Made by a program: the position numbers and the translations under genes | Notes under the pieces: model-generated | Databases searched by the model: none | What the model saw: the letters and a program-made list of their open reading frames with translations, nothing else | What the model was told of the DNA's origin: nothing | In this document: positions 17,125-26,510 of the stretch, one piece after another | Position numbering within the stretch: position 1 is the first letter of the stretch | How the letters are laid out: every line of letters begins with the position of its first letter | Source of the DNA: Planctellipticum variicoloris | GTDB lineage: Bacteria; Planctomycetota; Planctomycetia; Planctomycetales; Planctomycetaceae | Direction: 5' to 3' | Length of the DNA: 64,000 nucleotides | Assembly (NCBI RefSeq): GCF_030622045.1 | Contig: NZ_CP130886.1 | Span: forward strand, 6,208,001-6,272,000

Positions 17125-17971
17125 TCGACCCCACTGGAGCTACAGCTCCATCAGCCAGTACCTCCGCTGCCCGCTCCAATACTACTTCCAGCGAGTGCTG
17201 GGACTGCCAAGTCGATCCATCGGCAGCGGGCTGGTCCTCGGTTCCGCAGTTCATGCGGGGCTGGCGGAGTACCACCGACGGCTGAAAGAGCACGAATCCA
17301 TCGAGTCGGAGGCCATTCTGAAGGTCTTTCACGAGTGCTGGGGTGAGAAGGAAGCCGGCGAGACGGTCGTTTATCGGAACGGAGAATCCCGAGAGGACAA
17401 CCGGGAGCAGGGCATCCAGCTCCTGAAACTCTACCTCGACGAGCCACCGCCCGACGGGATCGTCGCCGTCGAGCAACGAGTTCTGGTGCCGCTCTACAAC
17501 AGCCAGGGGGAGTATCTGGAGATCCCCTTGGTCGCGATTGCAGACCTGATCACCGCCACGGAACAGGACTTGACGGTCCGAGAATTTAAAACGAGCGGCC
17601 GGGCTTACTCTGCCGCTGACGTGGAATCGTCCCTTCAGCCGACCTGTTACGTCCATGCTGTTCGGGAGACGTTCGGGCGAGACGCCAACGTCGAATATAC
17701 TGTCCTGGTCAAAACCAAGACACCGAAGGTTCAGCGGCTCAGAACCAGCCGTTACTCCGAGGACTGCGGCCGTCTGGGAGATGTCGTTCAGACGATTCAG
17801 CGGGCGGTCGACCTGGGCATCTTCTATCCAGTCGAGAGTCCGATGAACTGTGCCACCTGCCCCTACCGGCAGCACTGCCGTGAATGGGGGCAACCCTCTC
17901 GGCCGATGGAAACGCCGGAGCTGGTCAAACTGGATATCCCGCAGGAGGCGATGGCGTGCTCACTGAACTGA
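17117..17971 (+). CDS. RecB/Cas4-like PD-(D/E)XK nuclease with Fe-S cysteines
   Basis: 284 aa. Starts WSYSSISQYLRCPLQYYF, with the N-terminal cysteine of the AddB/Cas4 pattern, then GSAVHAGLAEYHR (motif with the metal-binding His), VAIADLITATEQD and REFKTSGRAY (D...E-x-K), and LQPTCYVHAV (Q-x3-Y). It ends with C-x2-C-x5-C (NCATCPYRQHC). The four cysteines fit a 4Fe-4S cluster like that in AddB and Cas4. By family it would be an exonuclease or single-strand end-processing enzyme. The start overlaps the upstream gene; the stop overlaps the next gene's GTG. Confidence 0.8.
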   Translation: MTNRPHWSYSSISQYLRCPLQYYFQRVLGLPSRSIGSGLVLGSAVHAGLAEYHRRLKEHESIESEAILKVFHECWGEKEAGETVVYRNGESREDNREQGIQLLKLYLDEPPPDGIVAVEQRVLVPLYNSQGEYLEIPLVAIADLITATEQDLTVREFKTSGRAYSAADVESSLQPTCYVHAVRETFGRDANVEYTVLVKTKTPKVQRLRTSRYSEDCGRLGDVVQTIQRAVDLGIFYPVESPMNCATCPYRQHCREWGQPSRPMETPELVKLDIPQEAMACSLN

Positions 17972-18729
17972 ACGGCAAGGGGGGTTGTCTCTGCGAGCCC
18001 GCACGAAAAGGGGAACTACGATGTCCGTTGAACGTTCGCCCAACCAGCGAAGACGTGGTCACGGGGGAGATCTTCGGAACACTGAAGGTTCTCAATCCCC
18101 GCTGGTGGCTGCCCGACCTGCTCAATACGGCCTTGGGAGCCGAACGCTTTCGACGGCAGATCTACCGGGATCTCCGGATCGAACTCTGGCAGAAGCAGCG
18201 AACCTATCCCCGGCAGCATTTGAAGTGGGACGAAGGACAGACGGAGGTCGACGTCGTCATCACTTGGGAGAATCCGGCGACGACGGTCTTCATCGAGATG
18301 AAATACGGATCACCGTTATCCGCCAAGACGGCCAACAACAACGGTTCCGGGGGATTCCCGTCCGATCAGCTCATCCGGAATGCCCGCATCGGCCTCCGAG
18401 AAAATGGCTGGTTCGAGGAAGACCTGCTGTTCCACGCCCCGCCTCGGGATTTCGTCCTGATCCTGTTGACGCCATCGACCGGCAACCCCCTGGTGCAGGA
18501 TTACCGAAATATTGACCGACTCCGAGCGGCAATTCCCCACGGTGAGCGACTGACGCGGCTGCCGGCCTCTCCGTTCATTGGTGAGCTGAGTTACCGGGAG
18601 GTCACTGAGATCCTGAAGCGCCAACGCAGATGGTTTTGCCGAACCGGGCAACGGTTGATCGACGGCTTGGAGGAGTATGTCGACTTCAAGTGCGAGACAC
18701 ATCGCGAACGCAACCGCGGCATTCAATGA
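17956..18729 (+). CDS. PD-(D/E)XK-like nuclease family protein
   Basis: 257 aa from GTG 17956, which lies inside the end of the Fe-S nuclease gene (16-nt overlap). TEVDVVITWENPATTVFIEM then KYGSPLS provides the D...E-x-K arrangement of PD-(D/E)XK enzymes, preceded by the helix FRRQIYRDLRIELWQKQR and followed by QLIRNARIGLRENGW. No named family is recognised. Tight coupling with a Cas4/AddB-like nuclease suggests a two-nuclease unit. Confidence 0.6.
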   Translation: MLTELNGKGGCLCEPARKGELRCPLNVRPTSEDVVTGEIFGTLKVLNPRWWLPDLLNTALGAERFRRQIYRDLRIELWQKQRTYPRQHLKWDEGQTEVDVVITWENPATTVFIEMKYGSPLSAKTANNNGSGGFPSDQLIRNARIGLRENGWFEEDLLFHAPPRDFVLILLTPSTGNPLVQDYRNIDRLRAAIPHGERLTRLPASPFIGELSYREVTEILKRQRRWFCRTGQRLIDGLEEYVDFKCETHRERNRGIQ

Positions 18730-18874
18730 GCCAACTTAGACAGGTTGACTCACAGTTCATCTCGCTCGCCGGCTTGGAGGCATTCCCGGCAGGGTAGGGG
18801 GGGCAGTGATCTGGCCACGGGGATGTTTACGAGTGATTGCTGGCAACCGGAAGATTCTGGAATAGGATACAACT

Positions 18875-19141
18875 ATGGGCGACGAACCTGCGAGGGCGAC
18901 TCTGGCTCACATTCTGCAGCGTGCAAAAGAAGCCGGCGCGATGGTATCCAGTTTCAGCCAGTTCTGTGATTTCGTGCGAACGAAAAAGTGGACGATCGCT
19001 GAAATCACCTGCGAGCATCCACCATCCGAGGAGTTGATGCAGTTTATCGGCTGCATCGGCCTGGATAAATACGAGGAATGGGCGATGGAATACTCGAAGC
19101 ATCCACCGATCGTAGAGCAGGCGAGTCAATCGGGCCAGTGA
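18875..19141 (+). CDS. Small hypothetical protein, 88 aa
   Basis: MGDEPARATLAHILQRAKEA then MVSSFSQFCDFVRTKKW. Not recognised; helical, acidic C-terminus (LDKYEEWAMEYSKHPP). A weak AGGAT precedes the ATG. It converges with the AIPR operon. Confidence 0.5.
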   Translation: MGDEPARATLAHILQRAKEAGAMVSSFSQFCDFVRTKKWTIAEITCEHPPSEELMQFIGCIGLDKYEEWAMEYSKHPPIVEQASQSGQ

Positions 19142-19231
19142 CCGGGCATGGGCTTATCAAACGAAGTCTTAGCTGGCTGACTGCTCCTGTTTCCGACTTA
19201 TCTGGGCTTTGCCTCGCACGTTATAACTCCA

Positions 19232-19286
19232 TGCCTCTGCTCTCGCTCAATACGATTCTAAACATGAGGTGAATCGTACCGAGGCA
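19232..19286. terminator. Palindrome between convergent genes, possible terminator
   Basis: TACGATTC (19251-19258) pairs with GAATCGTA (19271-19278), and outside this TGCCTC (19232-19237) pairs with GAGGCA (19281-19286). It sits between the convergent small gene and the AIPR gene. No strong U tract, so the assignment is tentative. Confidence 0.4.
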
Positions 19287-19296
19287 CGGCCATCCT

Positions 19297-21090
19297 CTAC
19301 TTCAGCTCTGCAATTCCTTTCTGCGGCTCGGAATACTTCGCCGTCCTGACGATGTCCCAGCATTCCGGCTTCTTTGCCCACTCCGAAACCATCTTTCCCG
19401 CCGCCGACCGATGCATTACTTCATTCACCTCCTTCGCCCAGTCTTGCAGTTGTTGTTTGAGGCCTGTCGATAGCTCTTGCTGGTTCCAGATTCTTTCGAG
19501 CGAGACATACTTCCCTAGCCGGTCCCCGAGCACTGCAACGACGTAGTTCGCCACGTAGCTCTGGTAAGCAGGAAACATCGGACGCGTCATCGTGATCGCC
19601 TTCTTTAGCAAAATCACTTGAGCAATCATCGCTTTGTATTCTGTCACGTTCGGCAAATCGATCGACACTTGCCCCTCGACCTCCCGGAAGTCTTCCATGA
19701 ATCGTTCAAAGTTCTTTTGATTGCCAAGGCTCACCTGATCTGGCTTCCCTCCCCAAGCGTTCAGCGCCTTCGCCAAGTCCGTCTTGGTGATCTTCCTCGC
19801 CGGGGGGACCACAACCTGCTTGAGCTGCTTCAGCTTGGCTGGCGTGTTCCCCTCCCTTGCCAGCATCGTGTTGTAACTTCCGGCCGCCCGCTCGTAGAAC
19901 CATCGCCCGACACCATCCGGACAGTATGTCGTCATCGACAGCTTTTCGATCTCCACGTGGAATGGCTTGTTTGCCGAGAGGTCTGACTGTTTCACCGAGT
20001 TCTGACTGTTCGCATAGCGAGAAATGTCCGCGATCAGAACTTCTTCAGCAACCGGATCTTGAGACCGCAGGATGATGACTTTGGCCGGTACGCGGACCTT
20101 ATCCAAGGCGACTTCCGGCGACTTCTTCTTCGTGAAATACAGTGATGCCGTCGTCTGACCGCCGTTCACAATCTGCATTCCCTTCAGCCACAGCAGCCCC
20201 GGACCTCCATCCGCCGTCTTGCCCAGACGGACTTCATCCGCAACTATGACAATTCCGTTGTTGTAGGCCATGAAGCGTTCCGGAGACGATTTCAGCGTGT
20301 CCCGAATGCCCTTATTTACTTTTCCCGTCGCATTCAGGAACGACCGCACATTGGCCTCCAGCAGCCGCGCTCCGTACTTCTCATAGACGAACCGCAACGC
20401 TTCGCCCGGAATCGCCGTCAACGCAAAATCGTATTCACCCTTTTCGTCCGGCACATAAACGCACGGCAATGCCCCGCCGGACACCTCTTCAAAATTTACC
20501 TCCAGCTCGTCACGCGGCTTCCCTTCCGACAAATGCCGATGCAGCCGCTCGATATCCATCACCTCCAGCTTGATCGTCTTCCCCTGCACCTCCCGAGACT
20601 TGAACGTTTTTGATTTTGCCTGCCGGTCCGTCAGCACATAGATCCGGATCTGATCCAGCGCGGGATAGCTCCCGTGAATCGTCGTCGCCAGCGGATACGC
20701 ATCGTCAGAAGGATCGATCTTCGACGCCAGTTTCCCCTCCGCGCACATCGACAGAAATCGCAGACACTGCTCCGCAGCCGCCTTCGTTTCTGCATCCGGG
20801 ACCGGAGTGATCTCCGTGACGTCGCCGTACAGACTGACAAACAGATCCAGCTGCTCCGCATCCTCCGAAACCGCATAGCCGCTCAGCCGCAGCTTCGCGT
20901 TCGAAATCCGCTTCGCAAAATGGCAGACTTCCGGCTCAAACGTCATCCCGCTCTCGGCCATGTGCTCCATGACCTTCTCGGAAAACACCGACTCCGGATA
21001 CGGATATGGCGTCCCCGCCTCCGGCATCCGCTCCGCAATTTCCGCCTGTACTTCGCCCCGGACCTGGTGCAGAAACTCAATCAGTTCCAT
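19297..21090 (-). CDS. AIPR family (abortive-infection phage resistance) protein
   Basis: 597 aa. The AIPR core is clear: FMAYNNGIVIVADEV, LLWLKGMQIVNGGQTTASLY, VPAKVIIL, then IADISRYANSQNSVKQSDL and YERAAGSYNTML. AIPR proteins occur as effectors in abortive-infection and restriction gene clusters. This is the last gene of a minus-strand operon and starts 3 bp after the PD-(D/E)XK gene. In the MORC/Z1 systems described by comparative genomics, AIPR accompanies the same partners, so it is probably part of one system here. Confidence 0.85.
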   Translation of the reverse strand: MELIEFLHQVRGEVQAEIAERMPEAGTPYPYPESVFSEKVMEHMAESGMTFEPEVCHFAKRISNAKLRLSGYAVSEDAEQLDLFVSLYGDVTEITPVPDAETKAAAEQCLRFLSMCAEGKLASKIDPSDDAYPLATTIHGSYPALDQIRIYVLTDRQAKSKTFKSREVQGKTIKLEVMDIERLHRHLSEGKPRDELEVNFEEVSGGALPCVYVPDEKGEYDFALTAIPGEALRFVYEKYGARLLEANVRSFLNATGKVNKGIRDTLKSSPERFMAYNNGIVIVADEVRLGKTADGGPGLLWLKGMQIVNGGQTTASLYFTKKKSPEVALDKVRVPAKVIILRSQDPVAEEVLIADISRYANSQNSVKQSDLSANKPFHVEIEKLSMTTYCPDGVGRWFYERAAGSYNTMLAREGNTPAKLKQLKQVVVPPARKITKTDLAKALNAWGGKPDQVSLGNQKNFERFMEDFREVEGQVSIDLPNVTEYKAMIAQVILLKKAITMTRPMFPAYQSYVANYVVAVLGDRLGKYVSLERIWNQQELSTGLKQQLQDWAKEVNEVMHRSAAGKMVSEWAKKPECWDIVRTAKYSEPQKGIAELK

Positions 21091-21093
21091 CGT

Positions 21094-22113
21094 TCACAGT
21101 ACTCCCAGTTGTTGCAGCGCCTGGACCAGATCCACATTTCCGTCCGTTACAAGATCCAAGTCGATCTCATAACGGGCCGCTCGGATGGCTGGCGGGACCA
21201 AGCCCCGCGTCAATCGTGGAAAGCCGTCGCCGACCGTCAGCACGCGGACTCCGATCAGGGAAAAACGCCGCGTATACCTCTCCGCAAACTCTTCACGATA
21301 TCCCGCCTGCAGCAGCCGATTGCCGAACTCAATGCTCGCCGCAGCATCTTCAGCCAGCACATCGCGCAGATCGGCGGCAATCTCCGGCAGCGTTCGACCC
21401 GTCGGGACCGCACTCAGCCGCACCCCCGCCAGAAACAACGGCTGCACCGCCGCATCATCAAGCTGGTCCAGCGAGCCTATCCAAGCCGGGAACCCCTGAA
21501 AGGCCAGAGTGCTCTTCGCCTCAATCGCCCCGGTCCCGAACCGGAAATCCTGCAGCCCGTCTGCCGGACCCTCCCAGGCCGCAACGCAAACATCCGCCAG
21601 CACGCCTAGCGCCAGCAGTTGCCCCAGCAGCTCCAGCTCGCCGGCCAGTCCCACCTCGGCCTCCGCCGTCAGCACGCCGTCAGCAGCCCGCCGCATGAAC
21701 TCCTGCCACGCCCGGATTCTCCCGAGAAATCGCGACAACAGACGGGCTTCATCTGCAGCAGGAGACTCGGCCAGCAGGCTGACGAGGTCCGACGCCATCA
21801 GCGCAAACAGCTCCAAACTCCCCGCCCGCTGTCGCCGCAGTCCGAGCCACTCCCCCGGCTCCCCCTCCAGCCATGTCTCCACACGAGAAACTACGAACCC
21901 TCTTCCGCGCGGAAGTTGATCAGTTGGAGGTACTCGGACTGAGACAAAGCGAATCAGCAGCGACTCCTCATTTCCCGGAAAATACCGACCAGCCCGTGCT
22001 CTGCACGGGCCGCTGCACGCCACGTCAATTGTCCGCCACCCCTCTACAGGTGAAGTGGAATCCAATGCCCGCCAAGCGGCCAACAGTTGATTCTGATCAG
22101 TCGGCTGAGCCAT
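21094..22113 (-). CDS. PD-(D/E)XK motif (DUF4420-like) protein
   Basis: 339 aa. The motif is GLQDFRFGTGAIEAKSTLAF (D...E-A-K), with ELELLGQLLALG before it and ASIEFGNRLLQAGY after. This matches the DUF4420 PD-(D/E)XK proteins found next to Z1 helicases. The start at 22113 overlaps the Z1 stop by 17 nt; longer in-frame starts would run deep into the Z1 gene. It presumably supplies DNA cleavage for the system. High GC and rich in Leu/Ala compared with its neighbours. Confidence 0.8.
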   Translation of the reverse strand: MAQPTDQNQLLAAWRALDSTSPVEGWRTIDVACSGPCRARAGRYFPGNEESLLIRFVSVRVPPTDQLPRGRGFVVSRVETWLEGEPGEWLGLRRQRAGSLELFALMASDLVSLLAESPAADEARLLSRFLGRIRAWQEFMRRAADGVLTAEAEVGLAGELELLGQLLALGVLADVCVAAWEGPADGLQDFRFGTGAIEAKSTLAFQGFPAWIGSLDQLDDAAVQPLFLAGVRLSAVPTGRTLPEIAADLRDVLAEDAAASIEFGNRLLQAGYREEFAERYTRRFSLIGVRVLTVGDGFPRLTRGLVPPAIRAARYEIDLDLVTDGNVDLVQALQQLGVL

Positions 22114-24994
22114 ATTCCTGTTCCCAAAGCACATTGTTGACTTTGTACTCAACCTTAAGTCCGAGATGATCATCACCAAGCGTGCTGGCGGGAAAGCTGA
22201 TTCCGAAGGCGACAATGGGAGGCGTGTCTGCCGGAAACGAACCCACTTCTTCATACGCCTTTTCGGGATCAAGAACATAGAGAATGAGAACGCCGCGTTC
22301 TGGGTGCGGTGTGATTCCTGGCGCGCCCACCCCACGGACTTGCCGTACCGCGACGCTGCTCGGAGTTTTTGGATCCGATTCATCGACCGGTCTCACTGCA
22401 TTGCGCTGCCATATGGTCCGAGTCACCGCCAAAGCTGCATTCCACTCTTCTTCGGACAAATCGATCGCTTCGTCCGTCGGATCAAGAAGAACCTTAATTG
22501 AGTAGTGCCCTTTGATATCCGGATCACCACTCCGTCTGTTCATCCTGACGGATACGCCGGGACCCACCTCGCGTTTCTCACCGTCGGTGGTCCCCATCAG
22601 CGCGATCGTCCATTCCGTCAGTTCGCCAGACCGTGACATCAGCTCAATGAACGCGGAAAGCATCGCACAGTTCACTCGCCGAGCAGCCGGGTGAGTAGTA
22701 TACTCACTAAGAAATGCGATAACTTTGGAGGCAGCCACATCGGTCCAAAGGTAACTGCCTGCCCACTTCTGCCTGACTTCGCCGCGCTGTCTGCTTGGAT
22801 CACTCTCAGAAGGCTTTCCGATCGACTCCAGAAGACGCCACAACGCCCGAGCATTCCCTTGCAGCTCCCGTTGTTGGCGAAACAACGCCACAGTTTGGAG
22901 ACGTTGCCCGCTGAACGATAAATACAAACTCTGCGCCGACCGCATCTTCAACTGCGATGTTATCATCAACACTGGATGTGATTGCACTTTCAGCCCGAAC
23001 TCTCGCGGAGTCAGCCCGCTGGCCGCCATGAAATTGAACTCTTCACGCAACTCCTCGGCAGCGTCAGCAATATGCCCAAACCATTCAGTTAAATCCTGAG
23101 TTGTGTATAGGCGGCAGAGATCTAGATACCCCGGTCGATAACCAAACCACCGTCCCATCTGCATCAGGGTGTCATACATTCGCGATGCCCGCAGAAAATA
23201 ACTGCAGCACAATCCCTCCAGCGTCAAGCCCCGCGCCAGTTTATCGCCCCCGATCGCGATTACGGTCAATCCGCGATTGCCGCTATTTGCATAGTCGAGA
23301 GCGGCCTTTGCAGTCCCGTTGATCAATTGCACATTCACCTCATCGCAAACCGCTCCAAACACGCTGACAACGGCCTCCCAGCTTGGCAGATCGTCTGGAG
23401 GATCATCGGCCAGCGACTCACGGAGCACAGCGGTGGTCGGCACGAAGTCCTGCTGCCACAGCGTGTGCAATCGTGACCAGACTTCTTCGGCGTCGATCCC
23501 CCGTAGAACTCGCTGCCTGATCTGCCTCACGTGCTCGCTGACCTGCCGATGTACTTCCTGCTGCACATAGGTGAATCGTGTCACGTGAATGAGCATCGAA
23601 GAGTGCTCGTCAAGTTGGCCTCTCAGCAAGCGTACGGCACACGCGATGAGAAACGCGTCAATTGCCTCCACCAGCGATGGTGGTAACTCATCGCGTCCTT
23701 CGTGGCGCGGCCGGTGACTGACCTTGTGCTTTACCGGCATCCAGACTGGTCGCTCCTCGGCACTCTCCTGGTCCTTCACTCGTCGGACCAATGGCAGTCC
23801 GCCTTGTCGACCCTGTGCGGTCGTCAATCCAAACACGCGAGCCGGGCCGACATAATTGGAGGGCGCAGCCAGGTTTACGATGAACGCAGCCGGAAACAGG
23901 TCTGGCCCCTCCTCAAACGTTGCTCCCCGCTCGTGAATGAAGATGTTAGCAAATGGCGTCGCAGTGTATCCGACGTAGGCGGATCGCGAGAATGCATTCA
24001 ATATTCTCCGGATGAGACTATTGATGACCTTCGGCTCATGCTCTTCGTCTGGGTTGCCCTCCTCGTCAAAGGCCTGTCCTCCTGTATCAACTGACGCATG
24101 GTCAGCTTCGTCGTCGATTACGAGCAACGGAAGATGCGTCACGATGCGACGGCCCGTGTCCGCTTCAACTACGTTTGCTGCATGGTTTCGAATCCAGTCC
24201 AACAAAAGCGTCAGCACGCTCTTGTTCTTCTTAACTACAAACAGCCACGGCCGCTGTTCAGGCGTAATCGCCAAGTGTTTGGCGATCCGTTTGTTGAAGT
24301 CCCCCGCATCTGATCGATTGGTTGCGCAGTTTGGACGGATCCCCGCGTCGCGCCCATTACGGCCGGCACCGACATACTCGACTGCGTCAGAGCCAGGCTG
24401 CGTCGTCGTTGCAAATCCGAGAAATCCCTCGTCAAGTCGAATTTGGGTCTGCGACCGCAGATTGTTATGAAGCCCAGCCAGCACGACGATGATCTTGTAG
24501 CCGGCATCAGCCGCCTTGCAGATCAGTCCCGTATAACTCCCTGTTTTGCCCGACTGAACATGGCCGACAACCAGGCCCCGTCGGTCCCACGCATCCGCCC
24601 TTAATGGATCCTCCAGGAATCCTAGGATGGTGTCAGTCGACCGGTCCAATGCATCCACGGCCGTCCACGATAATTTCTCCTCCATCCAGTCTCGATACCG
24701 CTGCCAGTACCGCCAATTCTGCTTTCGATCTGCATTCAGCCATGCCACATGTCCGATGGTGCTCGCCATCGTAGTTTCTTTTCCGATCCAAAGGCTGAAT
24801 CGACGGATGAGTTCATCGGTAACCGCCGTGCGATCTAGATCCGCTCCCCACGACGGCTTCATCTTCAGCACAAGATCGATTTGCTCGGAAATTGCGGCTG
24901 CGGTAACTGCCGCCTTCTCGTTGCCGTCAAGCAGGAGTTCCTGAACGAACTTGAGCACGCGATTCTGATTCTCATTCGTGTCGACAGGCGGCAT
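22097..24994 (-). CDS. Z1-domain superfamily II helicase-like protein
   Basis: 965 aa. Walker A GHVQSGKT at 144-151 and Walker B LLVIDDEADHAS with DDEAD at 294-298 are separated as in superfamily II; later YVGYTATPFANIFI and GLTVIAIGGDKLARGLTLEG are typical Z1 motifs (motif III and motif V/VI region). Z1 proteins are associated with MORC/GHKL ATPases in predicted restriction systems and are thought to translocate or remodel DNA. Starts 4 bp after the MORC-like gene. Full length for the family. Confidence 0.9.
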   Translation of the reverse strand: MPPVDTNENQNRVLKFVQELLLDGNEKAAVTAAAISEQIDLVLKMKPSWGADLDRTAVTDELIRRFSLWIGKETTMASTIGHVAWLNADRKQNWRYWQRYRDWMEEKLSWTAVDALDRSTDTILGFLEDPLRADAWDRRGLVVGHVQSGKTGSYTGLICKAADAGYKIIVVLAGLHNNLRSQTQIRLDEGFLGFATTTQPGSDAVEYVGAGRNGRDAGIRPNCATNRSDAGDFNKRIAKHLAITPEQRPWLFVVKKNKSVLTLLLDWIRNHAANVVEADTGRRIVTHLPLLVIDDEADHASVDTGGQAFDEEGNPDEEHEPKVINSLIRRILNAFSRSAYVGYTATPFANIFIHERGATFEEGPDLFPAAFIVNLAAPSNYVGPARVFGLTTAQGRQGGLPLVRRVKDQESAEERPVWMPVKHKVSHRPRHEGRDELPPSLVEAIDAFLIACAVRLLRGQLDEHSSMLIHVTRFTYVQQEVHRQVSEHVRQIRQRVLRGIDAEEVWSRLHTLWQQDFVPTTAVLRESLADDPPDDLPSWEAVVSVFGAVCDEVNVQLINGTAKAALDYANSGNRGLTVIAIGGDKLARGLTLEGLCCSYFLRASRMYDTLMQMGRWFGYRPGYLDLCRLYTTQDLTEWFGHIADAAEELREEFNFMAASGLTPREFGLKVQSHPVLMITSQLKMRSAQSLYLSFSGQRLQTVALFRQQRELQGNARALWRLLESIGKPSESDPSRQRGEVRQKWAGSYLWTDVAASKVIAFLSEYTTHPAARRVNCAMLSAFIELMSRSGELTEWTIALMGTTDGEKREVGPGVSVRMNRRSGDPDIKGHYSIKVLLDPTDEAIDLSEEEWNAALAVTRTIWQRNAVRPVDESDPKTPSSVAVRQVRGVGAPGITPHPERGVLILYVLDPEKAYEEVGSFPADTPPIVAFGISFPASTLGDDHLGLKVEYKVNNVLWEQEYGSAD

Positions 24995-24998
24995 TGGA

Positions 24999-26510
24999 TT
25001 ATGATCTTTCGGCTAATGGCTCGTCGGGCAGAGCCGCCACCAGTTCAGCGTGACTGTTGAATGGTTCGGTGTGGGCAAGCTGATCTCGGGCTTCCTGAGG
25101 CGTCATGCCTCTCCGCAGAACCAGATTGCGGTACAGGACGATCAGTACTGATTGCACAGCCTCCGCGGATTCCCCTCCGAAGCCAGTTCGCGGAGCTTCC
25201 TTCGATTCTGTTGTATCAAGCCAGATCCTTTGGACCGGAATTGTCTCTTCGAGGATTCGCAGCATTGCCTTGATTTGCGTGCCTCCATCTGACAAATCAT
25301 CAAGAACCGCTCGCACTGCCGGATGGTCCCGGTCGATCCGGTATCGGAGTCCACCCGCAAAATGCTCTACCCGCCACGCCTGAGCAACCGGTGGACCGCT
25401 CGTCCGCTTGACCATTTGCCCGCGATGAGCGAAGACTCGCCTTGCTCGGTCGCGGGTATCCTCAGCGAGCCTAGTCAGCTGTTCCCGGATCGCAAATGGT
25501 GGTCGCGCCGAAGACTTGCGAATGTCGATCTTCCAATCTGAATCCTCAGCATTGGCGAAATCCAATCGAATCCTGGCGAGACGATGGGCCTCCTCCTTTG
25601 TCCACGATCGACCTCGTCCCAGTCCCAGCCAGCTTCCGCTTACGAGCAATCGCTCGTTTCGATAAACGTAGAATCCCTGCTGAGCGGTCCAGCCATCAGG
25701 ACCAGCGGCGACACTGTGCTCGTGGCTCGTAAGGCGGTCATGGTGGGGAAGCACATGACACTGCACTTCCGCCATACCGTTATCGCCCGCAATCCGCTCC
25801 ACCGGCGAAGACCAGGTCGCCGCGTGATGCGTTAGAAACGGATCCCACGGACGAACGTCGTTGCCGTTGATCGAGATTCGCAATCGGGGCCGGCTCCCTT
25901 CGAGAAACCGGTGAAACACCATCGCAAGATGTCCCTCAACCCTGTCAATCAGATCCAAGAAGTCCTGTTCGCGAAATCCTGGGGTAACGACTCGATCGAG
26001 ACTTTCCCAGACGACGACTGTCCCCCGCTCCCGACTACAAAGAGACGTCAAGTGCTTCTCGGAGCCCTCGGCTGGCCCTTCGAACAACCTCCAGCCGTCA
26101 TCACCCGAATTCATCAGCAGGTCGAGATCCCATCTCAGGCAGTTGACGGCCCCGCCTTCTCGGCGACTCGCGACGGTCAGCCGGCGACACTGCGAAAACG
26201 AAGCCGTCTTCAGGCCGAGACCGAACCGACCGAGATCGTGAGTCGCTCTTTCCTCTAGCGGACTACGCTCTCCAAGTCGCATCGCCCGCTCAAGGCTGCC
26301 GTCATCCATGCCCAACCCGTTGTCGAGTACGGTAATTGTGCTCGCTGCGGCCTTCCAGTCGAAGCACAGTTCCACATGGTCGGCCCCTGCCGTGATGCTG
26401 TTGTCGATGATGTCCGCAATCGCCGTTGCTGGAGAATATCCCAAGCCGCGGAGGGCTTCGATCATCGCGCCAGCGCGAGGAGGGGCATGCCGAAAAGAAC
26501 TATTCTTCAT
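24999..26510 (-). CDS. MORC/MutL-like GHKL ATPase
   Basis: 503 aa. Bergerat-fold motifs: [12 protein letters not shown] (N box), DNGLGMDD (G1), [15 protein letters not shown] (G2). The remainder ([19 protein letters not shown], then [16 protein letters not shown]) is the transducer-like part found in MORC-type proteins of restriction systems. ATG 26510 ([14 protein letters not shown]) or 26516 are the plausible starts; both lie within the last codons of the sigma-factor gene (11-nt overlap), so translation is coupled. Expected to be an ATP-dependent DNA clamp or loop-forming ATPase acting with the Z1 helicase. Confidence 0.88.
   Translation of the reverse strand: MKNSSFRHAPPRAGAMIEALRGLGYSPATAIADIIDNSITAGADHVELCFDWKAAASTITVLDNGLGMDDGSLERAMRLGERSPLEERATHDLGRFGLGLKTASFSQCRRLTVASRREGGAVNCLRWDLDLLMNSGDDGWRLFEGPAEGSEKHLTSLCSRERGTVVVWESLDRVVTPGFREQDFLDLIDRVEGHLAMVFHRFLEGSRPRLRISINGNDVRPWDPFLTHHAATWSSPVERIAGDNGMAEVQCHVLPHHDRLTSHEHSVAAGPDGWTAQQGFYVYRNERLLVSGSWLGLGRGRSWTKEEAHRLARIRLDFANAEDSDWKIDIRKSSARPPFAIREQLTRLAEDTRDRARRVFAHRGQMVKRTSGPPVAQAWRVEHFAGGLRYRIDRDHPAVRAVLDDLSDGGTQIKAMLRILEETIPVQRIWLDTTESKEAPRTGFGGESAEAVQSVLIVLYRNLVLRRGMTPQEARDQLAHTEPFNSHAELVAALPDEPLAERS

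Noticed and set aside
17117-17971. Part of a CRISPR-Cas adaptation module
   Set aside because: No cas1/cas2 or repeat array in the window; the Cas4-like motif alone is shared with AddB-type nucleases.
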